NCBI GenBank assembly: GCA_006739055.1
Contig: AP019702.1
Coordinates: 2,629,388 to 2,693,387, forward strand
Direction: 5' to 3'
DNA length: 64,000 bases
DNA from: Allostella vacuolata
Lineage (GTDB): Bacteria; Pseudomonadota; Alphaproteobacteria; ATCC43930; Allostellaceae
Shown: piece after piece, positions 8,951 through 19,493 of the stretch
How the letters are laid out: each line of letters begins with the position of its first letter
How positions within the stretch are numbered: position 1 is the stretch's first letter
Translations under genes and position numbers: made by a program
The notes under the pieces: model-generated
Told to the model about the DNA's origin: nothing
Seen by the model: only the letters and a program-made list of their open reading frames with translations
Databases searched by the model: none

Positions 8951-9891
8951 ACCGCAAGTTCCTGATCGGGCTGGGTGTGGCGGTCGTCGCCGCCGTGATC
9001 CTCGCCACGTCCTCGCTCTTCATCGTCAACCAGGCCGAGCAGGTGATCGTCCTGCAGTTCGGCGAGCCCAAGCGGGTGATCCGCGATCCGGGCCTGAAGA
9101 TGAAGGTGCCGTTCATCCAGAACACGGTCTATTACGACAAGCGCCTGCTCGACTTCGCGCCGCCGTCCGAGGAGGTGATCGCGTCCGACCAGAAGCGCCT
9201 GGTGATCGACGCCTATGCCCGCTACCGGATCGTCGATCCGCTGCGCTTCTATCAGACGATCGGGGCCGAGGCCCTGGCGCAGACGCGGCTCGGCGCCACC
9301 ATCAGCGGCAGCCTGCGCCGGGTGATCGGCAACGTCACCCTGGCCCAGGTCCTGTCCGACGAGCGCTCGCGGATCATGGAAGAGATCCGGGTCGACGTGA
9401 ACAAGGCGGCCACCAACTTCGGCCTCGACGTGGTCGACGTCCGGTTGCGCCGTGCCGACCTGCCGGAAGAGAACAGCCAGGCGATCTTCGCCCGGATGCA
9501 GTCCGAGCGCGAACGCGAGGCCCGCGAGTTCCGCGCGCAGGGCGCCGAGCTGGCCCAACGCATCCGCTCGCGGGCCGAGCGGGAACGCACGGTGATCATC
9601 GCCGAGGCGCAGAAGCAGGCGCAGATCCTGCGCGGCGAGGGTGAAGGGGAATCGGTCCGGATCTATGCCGAGGCGTTCGGCCAGGATCCGGCCTTCTTCT
9701 CCTTCTACCGCTCGATGCAGGCCTACCGCGAGGCGCTGGGCGGCGGCGACACGACCATGGTCCTGTCGCCGGACAGCGACTTCTTCCGATACTTCTCGAA
9801 CCGGCAGGGGACGCTGCCGCCGGAGGCTCGGCCGGCGCAGGCACCGGCACCGGCACCGGCGCCCGCCCCGACACCGCGAGCGACGCCGTAG
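8947..9891 (+). CDS. hflC: FtsH protease regulator HflC
   Basis: A 314-aa SPFH-domain partner of HflK. It has an N-terminal signal anchor (about 5-27), then FIVNQAEQVIVLQFGEPKRV, the conserved opening of the HflC SPFH domain, and a long charged coiled coil (ERERE... to AEAQKQAQILRGEGEGE). The FFSFYRSMQAYREAL block is diagnostic of HflC. The C-terminus is an Ala/Pro-repeat tail (APAPAPAPAP), which is low complexity and probably disordered. Translational overlap with hflK implies a fixed stoichiometry; DUF2065 and the protease gene follow, as in many alphaproteobacteria. Confidence 0.96.
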   Translation: MNRKFLIGLGVAVVAAVILATSSLFIVNQAEQVIVLQFGEPKRVIRDPGLKMKVPFIQNTVYYDKRLLDFAPPSEEVIASDQKRLVIDAYARYRIVDPLRFYQTIGAEALAQTRLGATISGSLRRVIGNVTLAQVLSDERSRIMEEIRVDVNKAATNFGLDVVDVRLRRADLPEENSQAIFARMQSEREREAREFRAQGAELAQRIRSRAERERTVIIAEAQKQAQILRGEGEGESVRIYAEAFGQDPAFFSFYRSMQAYREALGGGDTTMVLSPDSDFFRYFSNRQGTLPPEARPAQAPAPAPAPAPTPRATP

Positions 9892-9918
9892 GGCTCGCCT
9901 GCATCCAGGACGGGCCGC

Positions 9919-10104
9919 ATGGACGCATTCTGGGTGGCGTGCGGTCTCGTCCTGGTCATCGAGGGGCTGGCCTATGCGGCCTTCCCCCAGGGTATGCGTC
10001 GGATGATGCAGACGGCCCTTGAGCTTCCGGCCGGTACCCTGAGGATGGGTGGCCTGCTGGCCGCGATCGTCGGCGTGGCGCTGGTATGGCTGGTGCGCGG
10101 CTGA
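9919..10104 (+). CDS. DUF2065 (YjeT-like) small membrane protein
   Basis: A 61-aa protein made of two hydrophobic helices (about 4-22 and 42-59) around a short polar loop containing FPQGMRRMM. This is the DUF2065 pattern, found next to hflC in many proteobacteria (yjeT in E. coli). No biochemical role is known. The gene lies 27 bp after hflC and is probably in the same transcript. Confidence 0.88.
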   Translation: MDAFWVACGLVLVIEGLAYAAFPQGMRRMMQTALELPAGTLRMGGLLAAIVGVALVWLVRG

Positions 10105-10240
10105 TGGCCATGCGGGGGTCGCAGCCGTCGATGACGGATTCGCGATTTCCGCTATCGGCCTGTTTCTCGCATAATGAAGTTCGGATTCGCGCCTTGCGAG
10201 GCGCGCGCGCCGATCGCCGTCGGGCGACGGCGCTTCACCG

Positions 10241-11779
10241 ATGGAGCGGATCGTGGGTCGGATGATGACGGTGGCCGCCGCAGGCGGTGTGTCGACGGCA
10301 CGGAACGGCGGCCTCGGCCGCCTCGGTTCGGCCTGCGTTGCGGCCCTGGTCGCGGTGGTGGCCTGGACCTCGCCCGGCATCGCGCGATCGGCACCGGAGA
10401 GCTTCGCGGACCTTGCGGCCAAGCTGCTGCCCTCGGTGGTCAACGTCTCGACCGCCCAGCAGGCCCGCGGCGGCGGCCAGGCGAGCGGGCCGCAGCGGCG
10501 GCTGCCCGAGATGCCGCAGTTCCCCCCGGGGTCGCCGTTCGAGGATTTCTTCCGCGAGTTCTTCGAGCGCAACCGGCCGGATTCGGCGCCGCGCCGGGCA
10601 ACCTCGCTCGGCTCCGGCTTCATCATCGACTCCTCGGGCCTGGTGGTCACCAACAACCACGTCATCTCCGACGCCGACGAGATCACGGTCATCCTGCAGG
10701 ACGACACCAGCCTGAAGGCCGAGGTGGTCGGCCGCGACACCAAGACCGACCTGGCCCTGCTGCGCGTCAAGCCGGCCAAGCCGCTGCCGGCGGTCAAGTT
10801 CGGCGATTCGGATGCGGCCCGGGTCGGCGACTGGGTGGTCGCGATCGGCAATCCGTTCGGGCTCGGGGGGTCGGTCACCGCCGGTATCCTCTCGGCGCGC
10901 CAGCGCGACATCAATGCCGGGCCCTATGACGACTTCATCCAGACCGACGCCTCGATCAACCGCGGCAATTCCGGCGGCCCGCTGTTCAACATGCAGGGCG
11001 AGGTGATCGGCGTGAACACCGCCATCTTCTCGCCCTCGGGCGGGTCGATCGGCATCGGCTTCGCCATCCCCTCGGCCCTGGCCCGGCCGGTGGTGCAGCA
11101 GCTGAAGGAGTTCGGCCGCACCCGGCGCGGCTGGCTCGGCGTGCGCATCCAGGGCGTGACCGACGAGATCGCCGAGACGCTGGGCCTCGGCAAGGCCCGC
11201 GGCGCGCTCGTCGCCAGCACCAACGACAAGGGCCCGGCCGCCGAGGCGGGCATCCTGCCCGGTGACGTGGTCCTGACCTTCGACGGCCGCGACATCACCG
11301 ACATGCGGCGCCTGCCCCGGGTGGTGGCCGAGACGCCGATCAACAAGCGCTCGAAGGTCGTCGTCTGGCGCAAGGGCAAGGAAGTCGCCTTCGACGTGAA
11401 GGTGGGCGAGCTCGACGAGCGGGAGGAGGCCGACCAGCTGGCCGCCCTGCCGAAGGGCGGCGAGCAGAAGCCCGCGACCGCGGAGGCGCTCGGCCTGTCG
11501 CTGTCCACCATGTCGGCGGACCTGAAGCAGAAGTTCAGCATCGGCGACGAAATCACCGGCGTGGTGGTGACCGCGGTCACTGCCAACAGCCCCGCGGCCG
11601 AGAAGGGCGTACGCGCCGGCGACGTCATCCTGGAAGTGGGCCAGGAAGAGGTGAAGAGCCCGGGCGAGGTGGCCTCCAAGGTCGAGGAGGCGCGCAAGGC
11701 GAACCGCAAGTCGCTGCTGCTGCTGATCGACCGCCAGGGCGACCTGCGCTTCGTCGCGCTGCGCATCGACCGCAGCTGA
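10241..11779 (+). CDS. degP: Do-family periplasmic serine protease (DegP/HtrA-like)
   Basis: A 512-aa periplasmic quality-control protease. A signal sequence (core about 30-45, ending near GIARSAP) precedes the trypsin-like domain, with catalytic His140 (TNNHVI), Asp170 (KTDLALL) and Ser244 (RGNSGGPLF). Two PDZ domains follow (about 295-385 and 410-505); the second begins near LGLSLSTM. A long Q-linker-like region at about 72-118 (PQFPPGSPFEDFF) is the Do-type LA loop. Alternative ATGs exist at 10262 and 10265 and would still leave a signal peptide. The family includes DegP, DegQ and MucD, which cannot be separated here. Position downstream of hflKC-DUF2065 is conserved in alphaproteobacteria. 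Confidence 0.93.
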   Translation: MERIVGRMMTVAAAGGVSTARNGGLGRLGSACVAALVAVVAWTSPGIARSAPESFADLAAKLLPSVVNVSTAQQARGGGQASGPQRRLPEMPQFPPGSPFEDFFREFFERNRPDSAPRRATSLGSGFIIDSSGLVVTNNHVISDADEITVILQDDTSLKAEVVGRDTKTDLALLRVKPAKPLPAVKFGDSDAARVGDWVVAIGNPFGLGGSVTAGILSARQRDINAGPYDDFIQTDASINRGNSGGPLFNMQGEVIGVNTAIFSPSGGSIGIGFAIPSALARPVVQQLKEFGRTRRGWLGVRIQGVTDEIAETLGLGKARGALVASTNDKGPAAEAGILPGDVVLTFDGRDITDMRRLPRVVAETPINKRSKVVVWRKGKEVAFDVKVGELDEREEADQLAALPKGGEQKPATAEALGLSLSTMSADLKQKFSIGDEITGVVVTAVTANSPAAEKGVRAGDVILEVGQEEVKSPGEVASKVEEARKANRKSLLLLIDRQGDLRFVALRIDRS

Positions 11780-11783
11780 GGCC

Positions 11784-11814
11784 AGGCCCCGGCTGAGCCG
11801 ACCGGCCGGGGCCT
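11784..11814. terminator. GC-rich hairpin between convergent degP and serB
   Basis: A perfect 10-bp stem (AGGCCCCGGC at 11784-11793 paired with GCCGGGGCCT at 11805-11814) with an 11-nt loop lies in the 46-bp gap between two convergent genes. No T-tract follows on either strand, so it is a likely but not textbook bidirectional terminator. Confidence 0.45.
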
Positions 11815-11825
11815 GCCGCGGCCCG

Positions 11826-12725
11826 CTATCCCGGCCGGAACTCCGTCCGTCGATAGCCCTGGGCGAACAAGGCCGCCGTCAGGTCGCCATGGACGATGCG
11901 ATTGGCGACCGCGCGCGCGATCACGGGCTTGGGGCGGAAGCCGATGCCGAGCCCGGCCGCCGCCAGCATGGCGAGGTCGTTGGCGCCATCGCCGATCGCC
12001 ATGGTCTCGTCCATGGCGAGGCCGTGGGCCGCGGCCAGATCCCGCAGGACGGCCCGCTTGCCCTCCGCGGTGATCGGCAGCTGAGGGATTTCTCCGGACA
12101 GCCGGTCGGCATCCAGTCCCAGTTCGTTGCCGAACGCCAGGTCGAAGCCGATGGCCGCGCGCACCGGCTCGATGAAGAGCATGAACCCGCCCGACACCAG
12201 CGCCGTCACCGCGCCGGCCGCGCGCATGGTAGCAACCAGGGTGGCGGCCCCCGGGGTCGGCCGGATGCCGGCCGCGGCGCGCTCGAGCAGGGCGCGCGGC
12301 TGGCCGCGGAACAGGCGTACCCGCTGCCGCAGGGCTGCGGCGAAGTCGATCTCGCCCGCCATCGCCTGGCGGGTGATGGTGGCGACCTCGGCTTGCAGCC
12401 CGACCAGGGCGGCCATGTCGTCGAGCAGCTCGTTCTCGATGATGGTGGCTTCCATGTCGGCCACCAGCAGGCGGCGCCGGCGGCGCGCGGCCGGCCCCGC
12501 CAGCACGTCGATCGCCGCGCCCTCGAGCGCGGCGGACGCGGCCCGGTGCGCCGCGTCCGGATCGCGGGCGGCGAAGGGCAGGTCGCAGGCCCGGCCGGGG
12601 TCGAGCCAGTCGGGATCGCCGACCGCGGCGCCGGCCGCCGCCATGGCCCGGCCGGCGACGGCGACCGCGGCCGGCCCCAGCGCATCTTCCGTGGCACCGG
12701 CGACGAGGGTAAGGACATGGGTCAT
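11826..12725 (-). CDS. serB: Phosphoserine phosphatase SerB
   Basis: A 299-aa HAD-family phosphatase that makes the last step of serine biosynthesis from 3-phosphoserine. It has an N-terminal ACT-like region (1-80), then HAD motif I VADMEATIIENE (nucleophile Asp90), motif II ALVSGGF, the KRAVL lysine and motif III IGDGANDLAML. The third residue of the DxDxT motif is Glu92 rather than Asp, an unusual general acid/base position. ATG 12725 gives the normal length; the open frame continues far upstream through miaA but without homology. It is divergent from miaA by only 36 bp, so their promoters overlap. Confidence 0.92.
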   Translation of the reverse strand: MTHVLTLVAGATEDALGPAAVAVAGRAMAAAGAAVGDPDWLDPGRACDLPFAARDPDAAHRAASAALEGAAIDVLAGPAARRRRRLLVADMEATIIENELLDDMAALVGLQAEVATITRQAMAGEIDFAAALRQRVRLFRGQPRALLERAAAGIRPTPGAATLVATMRAAGAVTALVSGGFMLFIEPVRAAIGFDLAFGNELGLDADRLSGEIPQLPITAEGKRAVLRDLAAAHGLAMDETMAIGDGANDLAMLAAAGLGIGFRPKPVIARAVANRIVHGDLTAALFAQGYRRTEFRPG

Positions 12726-12761
12726 GCCGCTGTATAGGAGGCGGCGCTGCCGCACCGCAAC

Positions 12762-13727
12762 ATGAGCCCTTCCGATCCCGACGATATCGATGCCCTGGTC
12801 GTCGCCGGCCCGACCGCCAGCGGCAAGTCGGCCCTGGCCCTGGCCCTGGCCGAACGCCTGGATGGCACGATCATCAACGCCGACAGCCAGCAGCTCTATG
12901 CCGAGCTGCGCATCCTGACCGCCCGGCCGACGGCGGCCGACGAGGCGCGCGTGCCGCATCGGCTCTACGGCACCCTGCCGGCCGGCGAGGCGGCGTCGGC
13001 GGAGCGCTGGCGACAGATGGCGGTGGCCGAGATCGCGGCGACAAAGGCCGCCGGCCGCCGGGCGATCCTGGTCGGCGGCACCGGCCTCTACCTGCGGGCC
13101 CTGGTCCGGGGACTGGCGGCGGTGCCGGACATCCCGGAGGCGGTGCGGGCGGAGGGCCGCGCCCTGCTCCAGGCGATGGGGGGCGAGGCGTTCCACCGCC
13201 TGCTGGCGACGCTCGATGCGGAGGCGGCGGAGCGCCTGGCGCCGGGCGACAGCCAGCGCATCGTCCGCGCCTGGGAGGTGGTGACCGCGACCGGCCGCAC
13301 GCTGGGCGACTGGCAGCGGGCGAGCGCCCCGCCGCCCGACGCGCCACGGGTCGCCGCCCTGCTGGTCATGCCGGCGCGGCTCGCCCTGCAGCCGGCGATC
13401 GCCGGGCGCTTCCGGGCGATGGTCGAAGCGGGCGCGGTGGACGAGGTGCGGGCGCTGCTGGCCCAGGGACTGCCGCCCGACCTGCCGGCGATGAAGGCGG
13501 TTGGCGTTCCCGAACTGCGCCGCCATATCGAGGGTGGCAGCACGTTGGACGAGGCCGTGGCGGCCGGCATCCGGGCGACCGAGCAGTATGCCAAACGCCA
13601 GCTCACCTGGTTCCGTCACCAGGCCCCCCGCGACATGCCGACCAGCCGAATCCTGCGGGAGCAATATTCGGAAAGGCTGATGCCTGAAATCTTTTCGTTT
13701 CTTCGTCGCTTTCCGTTGACCCGCTGA
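12762..13727 (+). CDS. miaA: tRNA dimethylallyltransferase MiaA
   Basis: A 321-aa enzyme transferring dimethylallyl to A37 of tRNAs that read UNN codons. The P-loop GPTASGKSALALA is at about 17-29, the DSQQLY box replaces the more usual DSMQVY, and VGGTGLYLRAL is the conserved substrate-loop motif. The C-terminal swinging region VPELRRHIEGG and RQLTWFRHQ is also present. The start lacks a clear Shine-Dalgarno sequence in the short gap shared with serB. The 3' end overlaps the probable ilvB promoter. Confidence 0.95.
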   Translation: MSPSDPDDIDALVVAGPTASGKSALALALAERLDGTIINADSQQLYAELRILTARPTAADEARVPHRLYGTLPAGEAASAERWRQMAVAEIAATKAAGRRAILVGGTGLYLRALVRGLAAVPDIPEAVRAEGRALLQAMGGEAFHRLLATLDAEAAERLAPGDSQRIVRAWEVVTATGRTLGDWQRASAPPPDAPRVAALLVMPARLALQPAIAGRFRAMVEAGAVDEVRALLAQGLPPDLPAMKAVGVPELRRHIEGGSTLDEAVAAGIRATEQYAKRQLTWFRHQAPRDMPTSRILREQYSERLMPEIFSFLRRFPLTR

Positions 13728-13744
13728 AGCCTGCGCACTAGGTT
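13716..13744 (+). promoter_or_regulatory. Candidate ilvB promoter
   Basis: TTGACC (13716-13721) and TAGGTT (13739-13744) are separated by 17 bp at the very end of miaA, 67 bp upstream of the ilvB ATG. The -35 is near consensus and the -10 weak. No run of branched-chain codons forming a leader peptide is evident in the leader. Confidence 0.4.
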
Positions 13745-13811
13745 GCGCGCCTCGCCGACGGGGTGGACCTGTCGGGAGGAGGCGTGTGCCTCGACCAGAA
13801 GGACGGGAGAT

Positions 13812-15570
<1,759 letters not shown>

Positions 15571-15572
<2 letters not shown>

Positions 15573-15590
15573 GGGGGCGCCAGCCCCCCT
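15571..15590 (+). terminator. Hairpin between ilvB and ilvN (possible attenuation/processing site)
   Basis: AGGGGGGC (15571-15578) pairs with GCCCCCCT (15583-15590) around a four-base loop immediately at the ilvB stop codon. It has no clear U-tract, so it may only protect or partially terminate the message and reduce expression of the regulatory subunit relative to the catalytic one. Confidence 0.35.
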
Positions 15591-15633
15591 TCGCCGACGC
15601 CTTTCCCGTTACCGCCTGCTGGAGCATCGTCCC

Positions 15634-16137
15634 TTGAGCGACATTCGCCGTCATACCATCGCCGTGCTCGTCGACAACGAGCCCGGTGTCCTCGCCCGCG
15701 TCATCGGCCTGTTCTCGGGCCGCGGCTACAACATCGAAAGCCTGACGGTGGCCGAGGTCGACCCCGAGGTCCACCTGTCGCGCATCACCGTCGTCACGTC
15801 CGGCACGCCGATGATCATCGAGCAGATCAAGGCGCAGCTCGACCGGCTGGTGCCGGTCCATGCCGTCCGCGACCTGACGCTCGAAGGCAAGTCGGTGGAG
15901 CGCGAACTGGCCCTGATCAAGGTCGCCGGCACCGGCGACAAGCGCATAGAGTCCCTGCGCCTGGCCGACATCTTCCGCGCCCGCGTCATCGACAGCACGA
16001 TCGAATCCTTCGTCTTCGAGATGACCGGGTCGACCGAGAAGCTGGATGCCTTCATCGGCCTGATGCGGCCGCTCGGCCTGGTCGACGTGTCCAGGACCGG
16101 GGTAGTAGCGATCTCGCGGGGGGCCCAGGCGCTCTGA
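15634..16137 (+). CDS. ilvN: Acetolactate synthase small (regulatory) subunit
   Basis: A 167-aa regulatory subunit that binds valine and stimulates the large subunit. An N-terminal ACT domain begins HTIAVLVDNEPGVLARVIGLF, followed by the RGYNIESLTVAEVD motif and an ALS_ss C-terminal domain (from about 80, with ELALIKV). The start is TTG at 15634; no ATG fits. It lies 61 bp downstream of ilvB and 136 bp upstream of ilvC. Confidence 0.95.
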   Translation: MSDIRRHTIAVLVDNEPGVLARVIGLFSGRGYNIESLTVAEVDPEVHLSRITVVTSGTPMIIEQIKAQLDRLVPVHAVRDLTLEGKSVERELALIKVAGTGDKRIESLRLADIFRARVIDSTIESFVFEMTGSTEKLDAFIGLMRPLGLVDVSRTGVVAISRGAQAL

Positions 16138-16231
16138 GCCGATGGCCGCCTTCAGCACCGCCTATCCGATCCACGGGACGCCCGACCCCGCTGCCCGCGG
16201 GCGCCTCGCTTTGCCGGGCTGCATTCTCTGA

Positions 16232-17293
<1,062 letters not shown>

Positions 17294-17321
17294 TCCGCCA
17301 CCCGCAACCGCGGGCAGGCGA

Positions 17322-17351
17322 AGCCCCCGGCCGCGAGGCCGGGGGCTTTTT
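17322..17351 (+). terminator. Rho-independent terminator of the ilv operon
   Basis: An 11-bp perfect stem (17322-17332 with 17337-17347), GCGA loop, then five T residues (17347-17351), 29 bp after the ilvC stop. It is the strongest intrinsic terminator seen in the window. Confidence 0.9.
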
Positions 17352-17403
17352 CATGGTCGGATTGCAGTTGTCGCCAGCGGCGCCGGCCACGCAGCCGGAC
17401 GGA

Positions 17404-17793
17404 TCATGCCGGCGGCAGATCGAGGCCGTTGGGCAGCGAGATCCAGATGACGGTCTGCGCCTCCGGGGAATGGCGCGACAGGTGGCCCTTGCCGTGCGTG
17501 TCCTCCACCAGCACGAAGGTGCCCGCCTGGACGTGGCGCACCTCTCCGTCGCTCGCCTCGTAGTCGACCGAACCATCCAGCCGGACGGTGAGCACCGGCT
17601 CCGGGACCGTATGCCAGGCAACCTCGCGCATGCCGGCCGGGATGCGGGTGAGGCGGACGCGGGACGCCGGATAGCTGGCAGTGACCTCGAACGGCACGGC
17701 ATCGGGGTGCACCGACCGCTTCGTGGTCGGCAGTTCGACTTCGTCGAAATGGGACTCGCCATCCGGGCTGGCATAGATGCGCAGGCACTTCAT
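17404..17793 (-). CDS. Cupin-domain protein
   Basis: A 129-aa small beta-barrel protein. The central part has the cupin pattern: VAWHTVPEPVLTVRLDGSVDYEASDGEVR, then GTFVLVEDTHGKGHLSR. The metal-binding histidines would be His in WHTV and in THGKGH. I prefer the ATG at 17793, which has GGAG nine bases upstream; starts at 17820 and 17865 would add residues without family support. Such proteins can be sugar- or polyol-binding sensors or small isomerases, and the substrate is unknown. It reads toward the ilvC terminator. Confidence 0.7.
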   Translation of the reverse strand: MKCLRIYASPDGESHFDEVELPTTKRSVHPDAVPFEVTASYPASRVRLTRIPAGMREVAWHTVPEPVLTVRLDGSVDYEASDGEVRHVQAGTFVLVEDTHGKGHLSRHSPEAQTVIWISLPNGLDLPPA

Positions 17794-18020
17794 TGCGGCG
17801 GACTCCGTCAGGTTCGGCATGCCGAAACGGGGCATGCCTACATGAAGGCATCGGGGCAATGCCACAGGTCTGGTGCAGGGTCCGAGGGCGATCGCATTGG
17901 GGTCGGCGAGGTCAAAGAGCGATGGCCTGCGATGTTAGAAACTGGGCATTGCCCGCCGGCCAAAGCGTCCCTCGACTACGCAGTTCGGCCAGTGCTCCCG
18001 ACCCAAGCATCCAGAAGCCG

Positions 18021-18060
18021 GTGAAATTGACGTGTGTCACATTGTGTGTCACAATTTCAC
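18021..18060 (+). promoter_or_regulatory. brnTA promoter with palindromic operator
   Basis: GTGAAATT (18021-18028) and AATTTCAC (18053-18060) form a perfect 8-bp inverted repeat enclosing two tandem TGTGTCACA-like blocks (18033-18052). TTGACG (18027-18032), 17 bp, then CACAAT (18050-18055) gives a plausible sigma-70 promoter embedded in it. Start of transcription would fall about 3 nt before the brnT ATG. BrnA antitoxins autorepress at such sites. Confidence 0.6.
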
Positions 18061-18064
18061 TTGG

Positions 18065-18349
18065 ATGTTTGAATGGGACGACGAGAAGAACCGGGCGAAC
18101 ATCGCCAAGCACGGCGTCAGCTTCGAGCTGGCAGCCCGGATTTTCGACGGGCCGGTACTGACGGCCCCGGACAGCCGGGCGGACTATGGCGAGGCCCGTT
18201 ACGTCTCCCTTGGCGTCGTTGAATCGGTGCTGCTGGTGGTCGTCCATACCGACCGGCACGGAAGCACCCGGATCATCTCCGCCAGGCGCGCCAATCGCGC
18301 AGAAAGGAGGAACTATGAAGAAGCCACACGACAAGGCCCTGACGCCTGA
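18065..18349 (+). CDS. brnT: BrnT family ribonuclease toxin
   Basis: A 94-aa type II toxin with a RelE-like fold. It opens with FEWDDEKNRANIAKHGVSF, the BrnT hallmark, and contains the conserved AARIFDGPVL, GEARYVSLG and the catalytic-region RIISARRANRAERRNYEE. A frame extension upstream to 18032 exists, but family length and the strong MFEWD match favour ATG 18065. There is no ribosome-binding site before it, and the embedded promoter suggests a nearly leaderless mRNA. The antitoxin gene starts inside its 3' end (35-bp overlap). It lies in an accessory patch beside a conjugation-gene remnant. Confidence 0.9.
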   Translation: MFEWDDEKNRANIAKHGVSFELAARIFDGPVLTAPDSRADYGEARYVSLGVVESVLLVVVHTDRHGSTRIISARRANRAERRNYEEATRQGPDA

Positions 18350-18617
18350 ACAGCTTGCGGCCCTGCCCGACGAGCAGATCGACTACAGCGACACCCCCGA
18401 ACTCGGGGCCGACTTCTGGAAGAATGCCAAGCTGGTCGAGCCCGACCGCGCGGAGCATGTGACGCTGCGCGTGAAGCGCTCGGTGCTGAATGCGTTCAAA
18501 GCGCAGGGTAAGGGGCACACGTCGCGGATGAGTGCCGTGCTGGAGAGCTACGCAGTTTCGGTGCTGCAGCCGGACAAAAGCTCCCCTGATTCCAGGAAGT
18601 ATCCCGAGACACGTTAG
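18315..18617 (+). CDS. brnA: BrnA family antitoxin
   Basis: A 100-aa antitoxin that neutralises BrnT and represses the operon. The N-terminal half (EQLAALPDEQIDYSDTPEL, FWKNAKLVEPD) is the toxin-binding part. The C-terminal part, HVTLRVKRSVLNAFKAQGKGHTSRMSAVL, is a ribbon-helix-helix DNA-binding segment. A near-perfect AAAGGAGG (18303-18310) sits five bases before ATG 18315, in contrast to the site-less toxin start, which would favour antitoxin excess. Confidence 0.9.
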   Translation: MKKPHDKALTPEQLAALPDEQIDYSDTPELGADFWKNAKLVEPDRAEHVTLRVKRSVLNAFKAQGKGHTSRMSAVLESYAVSVLQPDKSSPDSRKYPETR

Positions 18618-18648
18618 CGAAGATTCTTGGTATCAGCCAAACGAAGAT

Positions 18649-18680
18649 GGCCAGCCCCCGGAAAGGGGATGGCCGATATT
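18649..18680 (+). terminator. Possible terminator after brnTA
   Basis: GGCCAGCCCC (18649-18658) pairs with GGGGATGGCC (18665-18674) with one mismatch and a six-base loop, followed by a weak GATATTTC. It lies 31 bp after brnA. Confidence 0.35.
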
Positions 18681-18829
18681 TCGCGCACGGACTATCCATC
18701 CCTCGATTCTGCAAGAGCTATGATTGTAAAGTTCTAAAAAGCATTTAACAATATTGTGCCCTGTATTCTCGGGGGGCGGGAGCAGACAGCCCCCGAGGGC
18801 TAGGCACCGGCGGCCGGGTTTAGCGCCTT

Positions 18830-19290
18830 GCCCCGCGATACGGGTTCGGGGCGACCTGCCGCCGCGCCAGTCGTCGCGCTTGAAGAACGGCACCACCTCC
18901 TCGAACACCGGCCGGCCCTCGGGGACGATCAGAATCTGCCGACCGCGGGCGAGGCCGGCCAGCTCCTCGGGCCGAATCAGCGGCACCCCTGCCAGTCCCG
19001 TCCAAGCTTCCCCTTTCGCGCTCCGGTTTTCGGCGCACACGGTACGCTGGCCCAGCCAGTCCGACAGCAGGCGGGCTTGCTCGGGGTCGGTGATGCGGAA
19101 GAACTGCCTGTATTCGGCGCGCCCCACAGGCGGCGAAGGCCGTCCTGCCCGTAGACCTGGAGCACCTGGCCCGGGTTCTGCGCGATCAGGTGGGCGCGCA
19201 AGCCGGCCTCCCGGAACTGCTTGAGCGAGGGCAGCAGGTTCGGCAGGTAGCCGAGCGCCGGGAACTCGTCCATCAGCAGGATGGTTTCGC
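18830..19290 (-). pseudogene. VirD4/TraG conjugative coupling protein, truncated and frameshifted remnant
   Basis: Two overlapping minus-strand frames together recreate the C-terminal third of a type IV secretion coupling ATPase. The first (about 19127-19290) has ILLMDEFPALGYLPNL, the Walker B region, then LKQFREAGLRAHLIAQNPGQ. The second (about 18850-19127) has AEYRQFFRITDPEQARLLSDWLGQRTV and IRPEELAGLARGRQILIVPEG. The frame changes around 19118-19127 in a GGGGCGCGCC run. The N-terminal Walker A part is missing upstream, and the 3' end fades into unrelated sequence. No other tra, mob or integrase gene is visible. This is best read as the scar of a former conjugative element, which would also explain the neighbouring toxin-antitoxin pair. 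The stretch 19291-19493 holds nothing I recognise. Confidence 0.75.
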
Positions 19291-19493
19291 TTACCCTGAG
19301 CCCGGTCGAGAGGACGCTATGAGCGGTGTGCCGGCTCCTGCTCCAGCTCCCAAATGTGATTCCCCTCTGCAGAGCCCGGCGCGCGTCGAACTGCGCCGCT
19401 GGCCGCCTCCCGGCGAGGGGACATGGGGCGCGGGCGGCGGAACTTCAGGCGGCCTCGTCCGCCCGGCACGAACGGGAGGCTTGCCTGCTGCGA

